From Lactobacillus laiwuensis (GTDB lineage Bacteria > Bacillota > Bacilli > Lactobacillales > Lactobacillaceae), in the NCBI RefSeq assembly GCF_019972835.1, contig NZ_BPPB01000005.1, positions 186,001 through 250,000 on the forward strand: DNA of 64,000 nt, given 5' to 3'. Of this stretch, positions 19,182-27,556 are shown in pieces. A program made the position numbers and the translations under genes. The notes beneath the pieces are model-generated. The model had not been told where the DNA came from. It saw only the letters and a program-made list of their open reading frames with translations, and searched no databases. Positions within the stretch are counted from its first letter, which is position 1, and each line of letters opens with the position of its first letter.

Positions 19182-19784
19182 TTAATATAATTTAATTTTC
19201 GAATTAACGATCTTTTTATTATTATGCATTACCTTTTTCAAAAAGGATTTCTTGGCGCCACAGTTGACATACAGGTCTACTTGAGGAAGGTGGGTACTAT
19301 TGGAAAGATTGCCTTTGCGTGAAGCCTTCTGAGTAAACCACCGATATTTAGCATAATGTGGGCTATTGAAGTGCATGTCATTTTTAAAACGATATTTTTT
19401 CCCTGGCTTAAGGTGAGAGAGATCAAAGCGAAATCGCATTAAATAAACACGACCATGTACAAACCTTTTGTGGTCGATTGTATTTATGTAAATACCATCT
19501 TCTTTAGCAGAAAGTCCTGTCGCCTTTTTATTAACAACATATATGCTTGGAGTAAAGAACATTGGCTTTCCCGTGTTAACTTTTAGATGTCGAGTGAAAA
19601 AAGTAACATTTCCTACCCAATCACTATAAGCCTTTTTAGTAGAATTAACGTTATAATATTTTTTATCAAAAGCTGCTTTAATTGTTATAGCAGATGCACT
19701 AACGCTTTTAGGTGAAAATAGAATAAGGCCAGTCAATAGCATAAAAAAAGTAGCAATAATTTTAACAACTGATTTTTTCTTCAT
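19182..19784 (-). CDS. secreted protein of unknown function
   Basis: 200 residues with a clear signal peptide (KKKS start, hydrophobic core, cleavage after SVSA). The mature part is basic and aromatic-rich, and I see no lipobox, LPXTG or SLAP repeat. I do not recognise the family. It lies between two other secreted proteins on the same strand, with AAAGGGAAA before the ATG. The mixed beta-strand-like pattern (hydrophobic and aromatic residues alternating in KPMFFTPSIYVVN and RVYLMRFRFDLSHL) would fit a small extracellular beta-sandwich, which is only a guess. Confidence 0.6.
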   Translation of the reverse strand: MKKKSVVKIIATFFMLLTGLILFSPKSVSASAITIKAAFDKKYYNVNSTKKAYSDWVGNVTFFTRHLKVNTGKPMFFTPSIYVVNKKATGLSAKEDGIYINTIDHKRFVHGRVYLMRFRFDLSHLKPGKKYRFKNDMHFNSPHYAKYRWFTQKASRKGNLSNSTHLPQVDLYVNCGAKKSFLKKVMHNNKKIVNSKIKLY

Positions 19785-19828
19785 TATTTATTTCCCTTTA
19801 AAAACAGAATAAGAATATACGGATAAAT

Positions 19829-20374
19829 TTATAGGTCATCGCCGCCAATAATAAAGTCGTAATTTGGATATTTGTGATCTTTTAACTTTTTGGCAAGTTT
19901 AGCTGTCTGATACCAGTGACTATCTACATACCAATAAACATTCTGATATTCTGCATAACCTAAAACTTTATTTCCATCTAATTTAGCAACGTTATACCAA
20001 TCAAGCGTACCTTCGTCAGGGTAGCCCCAAATGCCAACTCCTGTCCAAGTATAGCCTTTTTGAGTCATTTTATTTGATAAATAAACCCAAGATCTTGTTT
20101 TTTTACTAGGTTTAGGCATAACCTTAGGTTTAGCTTTTAGCAATTTAGGATACTGGTGGCCATTTTCGTAATAAATTTGTTTTGTTTTAGTGAAAGTCAT
20201 CTTATCGATTTTCTTTGTCTTGGAATTATATGAGTACCATGTCCCACGCCAGCTTTTAGGAAAAACTGCCTGAGTTTGCTTAGCTTGCACATTACTTGGC
20301 GTATTAATAAAACTGCCAATCGTGCCAACACTTATTAAGGCAGCTACCAACATAATCACTTTTTTAAATTTCAT
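19829..20374 (-). CDS. secreted protein of unknown function
   Basis: 181 residues with a signal peptide (KFKK start, cleavage after NVQA). The mature region begins FPKSWRGTWYSYNSKTKK, a pattern seen in small secreted Lactobacillus proteins in which a beta-barrel starts with a GTWYS motif. No enzymatic motif is visible. A likely promoter lies just upstream and GAGGT precedes the ATG. It is the first of three secreted-protein genes on this strand; the gaps of about 45-55 bp allow one transcript. Confidence 0.6.
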   Translation of the reverse strand: MKFKKVIMLVAALISVGTIGSFINTPSNVQAKQTQAVFPKSWRGTWYSYNSKTKKIDKMTFTKTKQIYYENGHQYPKLLKAKPKVMPKPSKKTRSWVYLSNKMTQKGYTWTGVGIWGYPDEGTLDWYNVAKLDGNKVLGYAEYQNVYWYVDSHWYQTAKLAKKLKDHKYPNYDFIIGGDDL

Positions 20375-20416
20375 TTTTTATTACCTCTATACAAAATTCA
20401 ACTTTACTACAAACAA

Positions 20417-20445
20417 ATTATACGCTTTCTGTACTTCGTGTAACA
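20417..20445 (-). promoter_or_regulatory. promoter of the secreted-protein genes
   Basis: On the minus strand, TGTTAC and TATAAT are separated by 17 bp, about 45 bp upstream of the first secreted-protein start. The rest of the stretch from 20375 to 20579 shows nothing else convincing. Confidence 0.6.
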
Positions 20446-20579
20446 CTTTAAAACGGATAAAAAAGCATAAATAAAGAAATACCAGGCAACTAATTGAAAA
20501 TATATAAGCTCTGCTTTCAGATTTAGGCAAGGCAAAACAGCCTTTGATAAAGATACAAAACCTTTTATAGTTTGAACAC

Positions 20580-20617
20580 AAAAAATCCCAGCGCTGACTA
20601 CCTAACAGAACTGGGAT
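20580..20617 (-). terminator. terminator of guaC
   Basis: ATCCCAG and CTGGGAT arms with a run of T on the minus strand, about 70 bp after the guaC stop. Confidence 0.8.
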
Positions 20618-20688
20618 AACATTATTTTAACGGAAAAAGCAAATTATTACCATATTTGTCAATGATTTGGGGATAAAATTTAAATTGC

Positions 20689-21681
20689 TTATTTATCACC
20701 ATTCATGATTGTGTTTTTAACAATCACATAATCAACTAATTTAATTGAACTAAGATCTCTGCCCCCGGCATATGAAATTGAGGATTGCAAATCTTCCTGC
20801 ATTTCTCTTAAAGTATCGGCAATGTGGCCACGGTAGGGAACGAGCATTTGTTTACCTTCAACATTGCGATAGGCACCTTTTTGGACTTCAGAAGCTGATC
20901 CCCAATATTGCTTATAGGTTTTACCGTTAATTTTGATTACATTACCAGGTGATTCTTCATGTCCTGCAAGCATTGAACCAATCATAACCATTGTAGCACC
21001 AAACCGAACTGACTTTGCTATATCGCCGTTATAACGGATGCCGCCATCAGCAATCAGCGGTTTGCTAGCTACTTTACTGCACATTCTTAGCGCAGCGAGT
21101 TGCCAGCCACCAGTGCCAAAACCGGTTTTAAGCTTGGTAATACAAGCGCGGCCAGGACCAACACCAACTTTTGTGGCATCTGCTCCTGCACCTTCTAATT
21201 CACGCACTGCTTCCGGGGTCGCAATATTGCCTGCTGTTAAAAAAGTATCTGGCAATTTTTCTTTGATGTATTTAATCATATCAATAACATAGACAGAATG
21301 CCCATGAGCTACATCAATCGTGATATATTCAGGCTTAATGTTTTCTTCCACTAGTTGGTCAATAAAATCATATTCGCCTTTTTTAATGCCAACAGATATA
21401 GAAGCAAATAAGCCTTTTTCATGCATCATTTTGATAAAAGCGAAACGCTTTTCAGGTTGAAAGCGGTGCATGACATAGTAGTAGCCGTTTTGGGCCAGCC
21501 AAACCGCCAAGTCATCGTTAATGACGCTTTCCATGTTGGCAGGTACGACTGGTATTTTAAATGTTCGGTTTCCGAACTTAACACTGGTATCTGCGTCATG
21601 ACGGCTCTTAATGATCCCTTTATTCGGAACAAGCTGGATATCATCATAATCAAATGCTTCCATACTGAAATAATTGCTCAT
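20689..21681 (-). CDS. guaC: GMP reductase
   Basis: Converts GMP to IMP with NADPH and release of ammonia, reconnecting guanine to adenine nucleotides. It has the IMPDH/GMPR barrel, 330 residues without CBS domains, which separates it from IMP dehydrogenase. The catalytic cysteine is in [30 protein letters not shown] at the N-terminus and VPANMES are typical of the Firmicute-type enzyme. AGGAG precedes the ATG. It is transcribed divergently from purA, with PurR-like boxes in between. Confidence 0.93.
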   Translation of the reverse strand: MSNYFSMEAFDYDDIQLVPNKGIIKSRHDADTSVKFGNRTFKIPVVPANMESVINDDLAVWLAQNGYYYVMHRFQPEKRFAFIKMMHEKGLFASISVGIKKGEYDFIDQLVEENIKPEYITIDVAHGHSVYVIDMIKYIKEKLPDTFLTAGNIATPEAVRELEGAGADATKVGVGPGRACITKLKTGFGTGGWQLAALRMCSKVASKPLIADGGIRYNGDIAKSVRFGATMVMIGSMLAGHEESPGNVIKINGKTYKQYWGSASEVQKGAYRNVEGKQMLVPYRGHIADTLREMQEDLQSSISYAGGRDLSSIKLVDYVIVKNTIMNGDK

Positions 21682-21723
21682 AAGTAAATCGGCTCCTAAA
21701 TAAATATCTTTACAAACGAAGTA

Positions 21724-21752
21724 ACTATAATCAAAAATGCTTTTTTTGTCAA
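21724..21752 (-). promoter_or_regulatory. guaC promoter
   Basis: On the minus strand, TTGACA (21747-21752) and TATAGT (21724-21729) with 17-bp spacing; near-consensus. Confidence 0.8.
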
Positions 21753-21756
21753 TATA

Positions 21757-21801
21757 AAAATCGAACTATTAAAAATATAACCACTATAATAATTCGCATT
21801 T
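21757..21801. promoter_or_regulatory. paired PurR-like boxes between guaC and purA
   Basis: AAAATCGAACTAT (21757-21769) matches the PurBox AWWWCCGAACWWT at 12 of 13 positions. ATAATTCGCATTT (21789-21801) matches the inverted box at 11 of 13. One abuts the guaC -35 box and the other the purA -35 box. The 19-bp gap is slightly longer than the 16-17 bp usual in B. subtilis. Confidence 0.5.
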
Positions 21802-21805
21802 AAAT

Positions 21806-21834
21806 TTGACTAAAGAATGGTAAATTGCTAGACT
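21806..21834 (+). promoter_or_regulatory. purA promoter
   Basis: TTGACT (21806-21811) and TAGACT (21829-21834) with 17-bp spacing, about 40 bp upstream of the purA start. Confidence 0.65.
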
Positions 21835-21869
21835 ATTTACGTGATATTTGTAGAAATTTAATGAGGTGA

Positions 21870-23165
<1,296 letters not shown>

Positions 23166-23168
23166 TTT

Positions 23169-24464
23169 ATGCTGGAACGTTATACTCGCCCTGAAATGGG
23201 TAAAATATGGTCTGATGAAAATAAATACGAAGCATGGCTAAAAGTAGAAATTGCTGCTACCAATGCCTGGAGTGAATTAGGCGAAGTCCCAAAAGAAGAT
23301 GCTGCTAAAATTGCTCAAAATGCCAGCTTCACGCCAGAGCGGGTGGCAGAATTAGAGCAGGTAACTCATCATGACGTGGTTGCTTTTACACGAACAGTTT
23401 CTGAAAGCCTTGGACCTGAGAAAAAGTGGGTACACTTTGGGCTGACTTCGACGGATGTTGTTGATACGGCACAAGGATATATCTTAAAACAGGCAGATGC
23501 GATTATTCGTCAAGATCTGCACGAACTAAAAAAGACGATTGCTGAAAAAGCACGTAAATATAAAAATACGGTGGAAATGGGACGCACGCATGGTGTGCAA
23601 GCTGAACCCACTACTTTTGGCTTAAAACTAGCTCGCTGGTATGCGGAAATTAAGCGTGATATTGAACGCTTTGAACATGCAGCAAAAGGAGTAGAATCAG
23701 GAAAAATTTCCGGAGCCGTTGGGACTTTTGCTAACGTACCACCAGCTGTTGAAACCAGTGTCTTAAAGCAGCTAGGCTTAACTCAGCAGCCAATTACCAG
23801 CCAGGTATTGCCACGCGACTTACATGCCGAATATATTGCTACTTTGGCGTTAATAGCCACAAGTATTGAAAATTGGGCTACCGAAATTAGAAGTCTGCAA
23901 CGCTCTGAAATCCACGAAGTAGAAGAGCATTTCCGTGCAGGTCAAAAAGGTTCTTCAGCAATGCCTCACAAACGTAATCCTATTGGCTCAGAAAATCTTT
24001 GTGGTATGGCACGGGTTTTACGGGGTCATATTATAACTGCTTATGAGGATGTGTCACTTTGGCATGAACGCGATATTTCCCATTCTAGTGCTGAACGTGT
24101 AATTCTACCTGATACGACAATTGGTATTGATTATATGCTTGATCGTTTTAATCGCATTTTGACTAACCTTGATGTTTTTCCAGAAACAATGCTTAAGAAC
24201 ATGGATAAAACTTATGGTCTGATTTATTCCCAGCGCTTATTATTAAAACTGATTGATGAGGCTGGTCTTTCTCGTGAAGATGCTTATGATATGGTTCAGA
24301 AATTAACCACAAGATCTTGGAACGAAGGAATTTCCTTTAGAAAATTAGTTGAAAGCAGTTCAATCATGGACTATCTTTCAAAAGATGATGTAAGTGACGC
24401 ATTTGATTATCATTACCATTTGCGTCATGTTGACGAAATCTTTAAAAAAGTCGGTTTAGAATAA
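23169..24464 (+). CDS. purB: adenylosuccinate lyase
   Basis: Cleaves adenylosuccinate to AMP and fumarate, and acts on SAICAR in de novo synthesis. The fumarase-superfamily signature GSSAMPHKRNPIGSEN is intact, and TSTDVVDTA and GRTHGVQAEPTTFG supply other active-site residues. At 431 residues it has the usual length. It sits 3 bp after purA with only a weak own ribosome binding site. The fumarate it releases could serve the fumarate reductase-like enzyme encoded next, which is an inference from proximity. Confidence 0.96.
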   Translation: MLERYTRPEMGKIWSDENKYEAWLKVEIAATNAWSELGEVPKEDAAKIAQNASFTPERVAELEQVTHHDVVAFTRTVSESLGPEKKWVHFGLTSTDVVDTAQGYILKQADAIIRQDLHELKKTIAEKARKYKNTVEMGRTHGVQAEPTTFGLKLARWYAEIKRDIERFEHAAKGVESGKISGAVGTFANVPPAVETSVLKQLGLTQQPITSQVLPRDLHAEYIATLALIATSIENWATEIRSLQRSEIHEVEEHFRAGQKGSSAMPHKRNPIGSENLCGMARVLRGHIITAYEDVSLWHERDISHSSAERVILPDTTIGIDYMLDRFNRILTNLDVFPETMLKNMDKTYGLIYSQRLLLKLIDEAGLSREDAYDMVQKLTTRSWNEGISFRKLVESSSIMDYLSKDDVSDAFDYHYHLRHVDEIFKKVGLE

Positions 24465-24473
24465 ACAATTAGT

Positions 24474-24505
24474 AAAGCGGTTCACTTAATAGTGAGCTGC
24501 TTTTT
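24474..24505 (+). terminator. terminator of purA-purB
   Basis: A stem with arms TCACT/AGTGA extended by AAAGC/GCTTT (small mismatches), then a T-run. Confidence 0.8.
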
Positions 24506-24548
24506 GTCATGGAATTTAAATTGTTGATAAATAAAAAATGTAAGCGAT

Positions 24549-24568
24549 TATGTGATATTATTAACATA
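24549..24568 (+). promoter_or_regulatory. possible Rex-like operator upstream of the reductase
   Basis: TATGTGATATTATTAACATA is a near-palindrome resembling the Rex operator TTGTGA-N6-TCACAA, with one base off in the core TGTGA/TAACA pair. It lies about 90 bp before the reductase start. Confidence 0.3.
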
Positions 24569-24656
24569 AACACTAGATAATATTTAAAGGCTGAAAGGCA
24601 AAAATTTAAGTCTTTTAAGCTAAAATAAGATTCTTTTTTAAAAGAGGTAGTCAATT

Positions 24657-26468
24657 ATGATAGTTAATGAACATACATACTACGATGCAAGCTATGATGT
24701 AGTAGTCTTGGGCTTCGGTGGAGCCGGTGCGACCGCAGCTCGCTTTGCTGCTGATAGTGGTGCAAAAGTGCTGCTGGTTGATTCTGCACCGGAGGGTCAT
24801 GAAGGTGGTAATACAAGATATGCTGCTGAACTTGTAGGTTACAGTAGCAGCGAAGAGGATTATCGGTCCTACTATGAACATTTGGCACAACACTTTAATA
24901 TTGACCCTGAAATAGAAGACACAGTTGTTCATGGCATTACACACATGAAAGAATATTTCAAAAAGTACCTGGATGTTGCTAATCCCGTTAGCTATAAAAC
25001 CATTTTAGGATTGCCAGAAGACGCTGTAATAGCCGATCATCCTAATTTACCAGGTGCTAAAAGCTATGACATGATTACAATGGAGAAGGGTATTTTTAAC
25101 GCTTCTTTGTGGAACATTCTACGGCAAAAAGTATTGGATCGCAGTGATAAGATAGATGTTTGGTATTCTGCACCTGTTAAGCATATTCTCCAGACACCTG
25201 GTAGGAAAGTTGTGGGAGCCCAAATTGAACGTGACAATGTTTTATTAAATATTTATGCCAAAAATGGAGTAGTCTTAGCCACTGGTGGTATCGAAAATAA
25301 TCCACAAATGATCCAGGACTATATTGGCTCACACAAGTTGGTACCTTTGGGTTCACTTTATAATAAGGGTAAAGGCATTGACCTTGCTCACGAAGCAGGA
25401 GCAGATATGTGGCATATGTCAATGTATGCGGCCGGGGGAATGCAACAAGCTTTTGCTTTTTATGAACCTGGGATGAAGCGTGCACCATTTTATATGGGTA
25501 ACCCAATCTTCTATACAGGCAGTATTTTTACGGTTGGCGATGACGGCACACGCTACTTTAAGGAAGATCAAGGAGCACGTGAAGGCTATGTAGAAAATCA
25601 TGGTTCATGGTATAAACCATTGAATCCAATTCACCCTTACTTTGTCTTTGATCAAAAGCAATATGACAAGATCAGTGAGATTGATACTTTCCCTGATAAT
25701 AAAGCACTTAATTCCGTTCTTAAAGCTGATTCTGTTTCTGAATTAGCAGATAAGATGGGAGTTGCTGGGGATAAACTGCAAAGTACAATTGATGAATTTA
25801 ACTTCTTTGCCGAAAAGAAGCATGATTATGCTTATCATCGTGATCCTGCTACTTTAAGTGCATTTTCTGAAGCTGGTCCGTATTATGCCATACCGCTAGT
25901 ACAGACTATTGGCTGGTCTGAAGCTGGTCCTAGAAGAAATGCCCGCGCTGAAATTCTTGATCCTGAGCACAAACCAATTCCGCATTTGTATGGTGCCGGT
26001 GAGCTGGGCAGTAATATGTCTAACTTATATCAAGGTGGGTCCGATCTTGCGGACTGCTTGATTTTCGGTAAAATTGCCGGTCAAAATGCAGCTCATCCTA
26101 AAGACGATATCGCAGAAGTTAATGTACCTTCTCCTAAGCATGAAAAGCCGTTAAAGCCACGTCCACTTGCTTCTGATATTAAGAAAGAAGAATATCCGAC
26201 TGGCCCTGAACAATATATTGGTAAATCTACTAAAGGAATGGGAGATGAAATTGTTGTCAGGGTAACGGCCGATAAGCAAAAGAATCTCAAAAACATCGAA
26301 GTTCTGAAACAAGCTGAATCCGATGATTATGGTCAAAAGGCAATCAATGAATTACCAGCAAAAATGGTTAACGCAAATACAGTTGATGTCGATGCAATTT
26401 CTGGTGCCTCTAATACCACTAGAGGATTAAAAGACGCTGTGAGGGATGCATTAAGCAAAATTAAATAG
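24657..26468 (+). CDS. flavocytochrome-type fumarate/urocanate reductase with C-terminal FMN domain
   Basis: A 603-residue flavoprotein. The N-terminus has the FAD-binding VVVLGFGGAGATAARFAADSG motif, and the body is the fumarate reductase/succinate dehydrogenase flavoprotein fold with a C-terminal HLYGAGELGSN FAD motif. A short linker leads to an FMN-binding domain (about residues 520-603) ending in SGASNTT; by analogy with NqrC/UrdA-type proteins, Thr587 is the likely site of covalent FMN attachment by ApbE. There is no signal peptide, so it is probably a cytosolic, NADH-linked acceptor reductase. Fumarate is the simplest substrate; urocanate or other enoates are alternatives. AGAGGTAG precedes the ATG. 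A broken copy of its 3' part lies at 33.4 kb. Confidence 0.85.
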   Translation: MIVNEHTYYDASYDVVVLGFGGAGATAARFAADSGAKVLLVDSAPEGHEGGNTRYAAELVGYSSSEEDYRSYYEHLAQHFNIDPEIEDTVVHGITHMKEYFKKYLDVANPVSYKTILGLPEDAVIADHPNLPGAKSYDMITMEKGIFNASLWNILRQKVLDRSDKIDVWYSAPVKHILQTPGRKVVGAQIERDNVLLNIYAKNGVVLATGGIENNPQMIQDYIGSHKLVPLGSLYNKGKGIDLAHEAGADMWHMSMYAAGGMQQAFAFYEPGMKRAPFYMGNPIFYTGSIFTVGDDGTRYFKEDQGAREGYVENHGSWYKPLNPIHPYFVFDQKQYDKISEIDTFPDNKALNSVLKADSVSELADKMGVAGDKLQSTIDEFNFFAEKKHDYAYHRDPATLSAFSEAGPYYAIPLVQTIGWSEAGPRRNARAEILDPEHKPIPHLYGAGELGSNMSNLYQGGSDLADCLIFGKIAGQNAAHPKDDIAEVNVPSPKHEKPLKPRPLASDIKKEEYPTGPEQYIGKSTKGMGDEIVVRVTADKQKNLKNIEVLKQAESDDYGQKAINELPAKMVNANTVDVDAISGASNTTRGLKDAVRDALSKIK

Positions 26469-26496
26469 ACATTTATCAAGAATTTAATAAGTATTT

Positions 26497-26539
26497 AAAG
26501 CAGGTCATAAATTTGGTTAAAACTTATGACCTGCTTTTT
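26497..26539 (+). terminator. terminator of the reductase gene
   Basis: A perfect 13-bp stem (AAGCAGGTCATAA and its complement) followed by five T. Confidence 0.92.
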
Positions 26540-26648
26540 GTATTATGAACTTGGGGTAAAATTAAAAATTAACCTCATAATCATTAAACTGAAACTTTGT
26601 TTATGAATTTACCTAGAAATTTTGAAAAAGAAAGTGCTTTTAAAAAAT

Positions 26649-26677
26649 TTCTTAACCAAATAAGCTATATTTATAAC
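26649..26677 (+). promoter_or_regulatory. likely deoC promoter
   Basis: TTCTTA and TATAAC with 17-bp spacing, 30 bp upstream of the deoC start. Confidence 0.45.
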
Positions 26678-26706
26678 TACTTTATTTGCAGAAAAGGAGA
26701 AAAATA

Positions 26707-27360
26707 ATGGAAAAAATTAATAAATATATTGATCATACTTTATTGGAACCAAATGCAACTCAAGAGCAAATTAATAAGGTGATTGCAGAGGCTAAAAAAT
26801 ATCAATTTGCGTCTGTCTGTGTAAATCCTTTTTGGGTAAAATATGTTAGTGAAAAATTACAAGGAACAAAAATTAATACTGTAACGGTGATTGGCTTTCC
26901 CCTAGGAGCAACTACTACTGAAACTAAAGTTTTTGAAGCAACACAAGCAGTTGCCAATGGTGCCGATGAATGCGATATGGTACAAAACATCGGGGCGTTT
27001 CTTTCAGAAGACTATGATGTGGTACTTAAAGATGAAAAAGCAGTTATCGAAGCAGTACATTCAAAGGGAAAAAAGGTAAAAGTAATTCTTGAAAATTGTT
27101 TTCTTAATTCGCAGCAAATTAAAAAGGCATGCTTAATAGCAGAAAAATCTGGTGCTGATTTCGTCAAAACGTCAACTGGCTTTGCAAAATATGGAGCTAG
27201 AGCAGAAGATGTTAAGATTATGGCTGCAACTGTCGGAACTAAAATGGGCATCAAAGCAGCAGGCGGTATTCATACTAAAGCTGACGCTTGCCAAATGATT
27301 GCTAGTGGAGCTACTAGATTAGGGGCAAGTGCAAGTCTAAAAATTATAAAAGAATCGTAG
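26707..27360 (+). CDS. deoC: deoxyribose-phosphate aldolase
   Basis: Splits 2-deoxyribose 5-phosphate into acetaldehyde and glyceraldehyde 3-phosphate by a Schiff-base mechanism. Intact motifs are YIDHTLLEPNAT at the N-terminus, the EVDMV-like ADECDMVQNIG, and the catalytic lysine in FVKTSTGFAK; a second conserved lysine is in GIKAAGGI. The start is set at the ATG after AAAAGGAGAAAA, giving 217 residues, normal for the family. It has its own terminator, so it may not be part of the PTS operon that follows. With no deoxynucleoside phosphorylase in view, its substrate source (nucleosides or an imported sugar) is open. Confidence 0.95.
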   Translation: MEKINKYIDHTLLEPNATQEQINKVIAEAKKYQFASVCVNPFWVKYVSEKLQGTKINTVTVIGFPLGATTTETKVFEATQAVANGADECDMVQNIGAFLSEDYDVVLKDEKAVIEAVHSKGKKVKVILENCFLNSQQIKKACLIAEKSGADFVKTSTGFAKYGARAEDVKIMAATVGTKMGIKAAGGIHTKADACQMIASGATRLGASASLKIIKES

Positions 27361-27384
27361 TTTTAGCACAAAAATAAGTATGTA

Positions 27385-27426
27385 AAGAAGACACTGTGTT
27401 TGTTAATGCAAGGTGTCTTCTTTTTT
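27385..27426 (+). terminator. terminator of deoC
   Basis: GAAGACAC and GTGTCTTC arms with a T-run. Confidence 0.85.
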
Positions 27427-27517
27427 AGTGTAGTTTTTTGCAAAATTTTATTGAAAGCAGGTAGACTATGTGTCTTATTTTTCCAAAAAAAGTGGAAACA
27501 ATAAACTCTTTTTTATA

Positions 27518-27531
27518 TGTAAGCGGTAACG
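27518..27531 (+). promoter_or_regulatory. catabolite-responsive element (cre) of the PTS operon
   Basis: TGTAAGCGGTAACG matches the CcpA consensus TGWAANCGNTNWCA at 13 of 14 positions, 26 bp before the regulator start. This position favours repression when glucose is present. Confidence 0.7.
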
Positions 27532-27556
27532 TATTATTTGAATTGAGGTGAGGAAT

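Noticed and set aside
20387-20581. A 64-codon open frame on the minus strand after guaC
   Set aside because: It starts in the guaC terminator T-run, has no ribosome binding site and covers the likely promoter of the secreted-protein genes.
24539-24552. cre-like TGTAAGCGATTATG upstream of the reductase
   Set aside because: Only 12 of 14 positions fit and the two conserved end bases are wrong; the overlapping Rex-like palindrome is a better, though still weak, reading.
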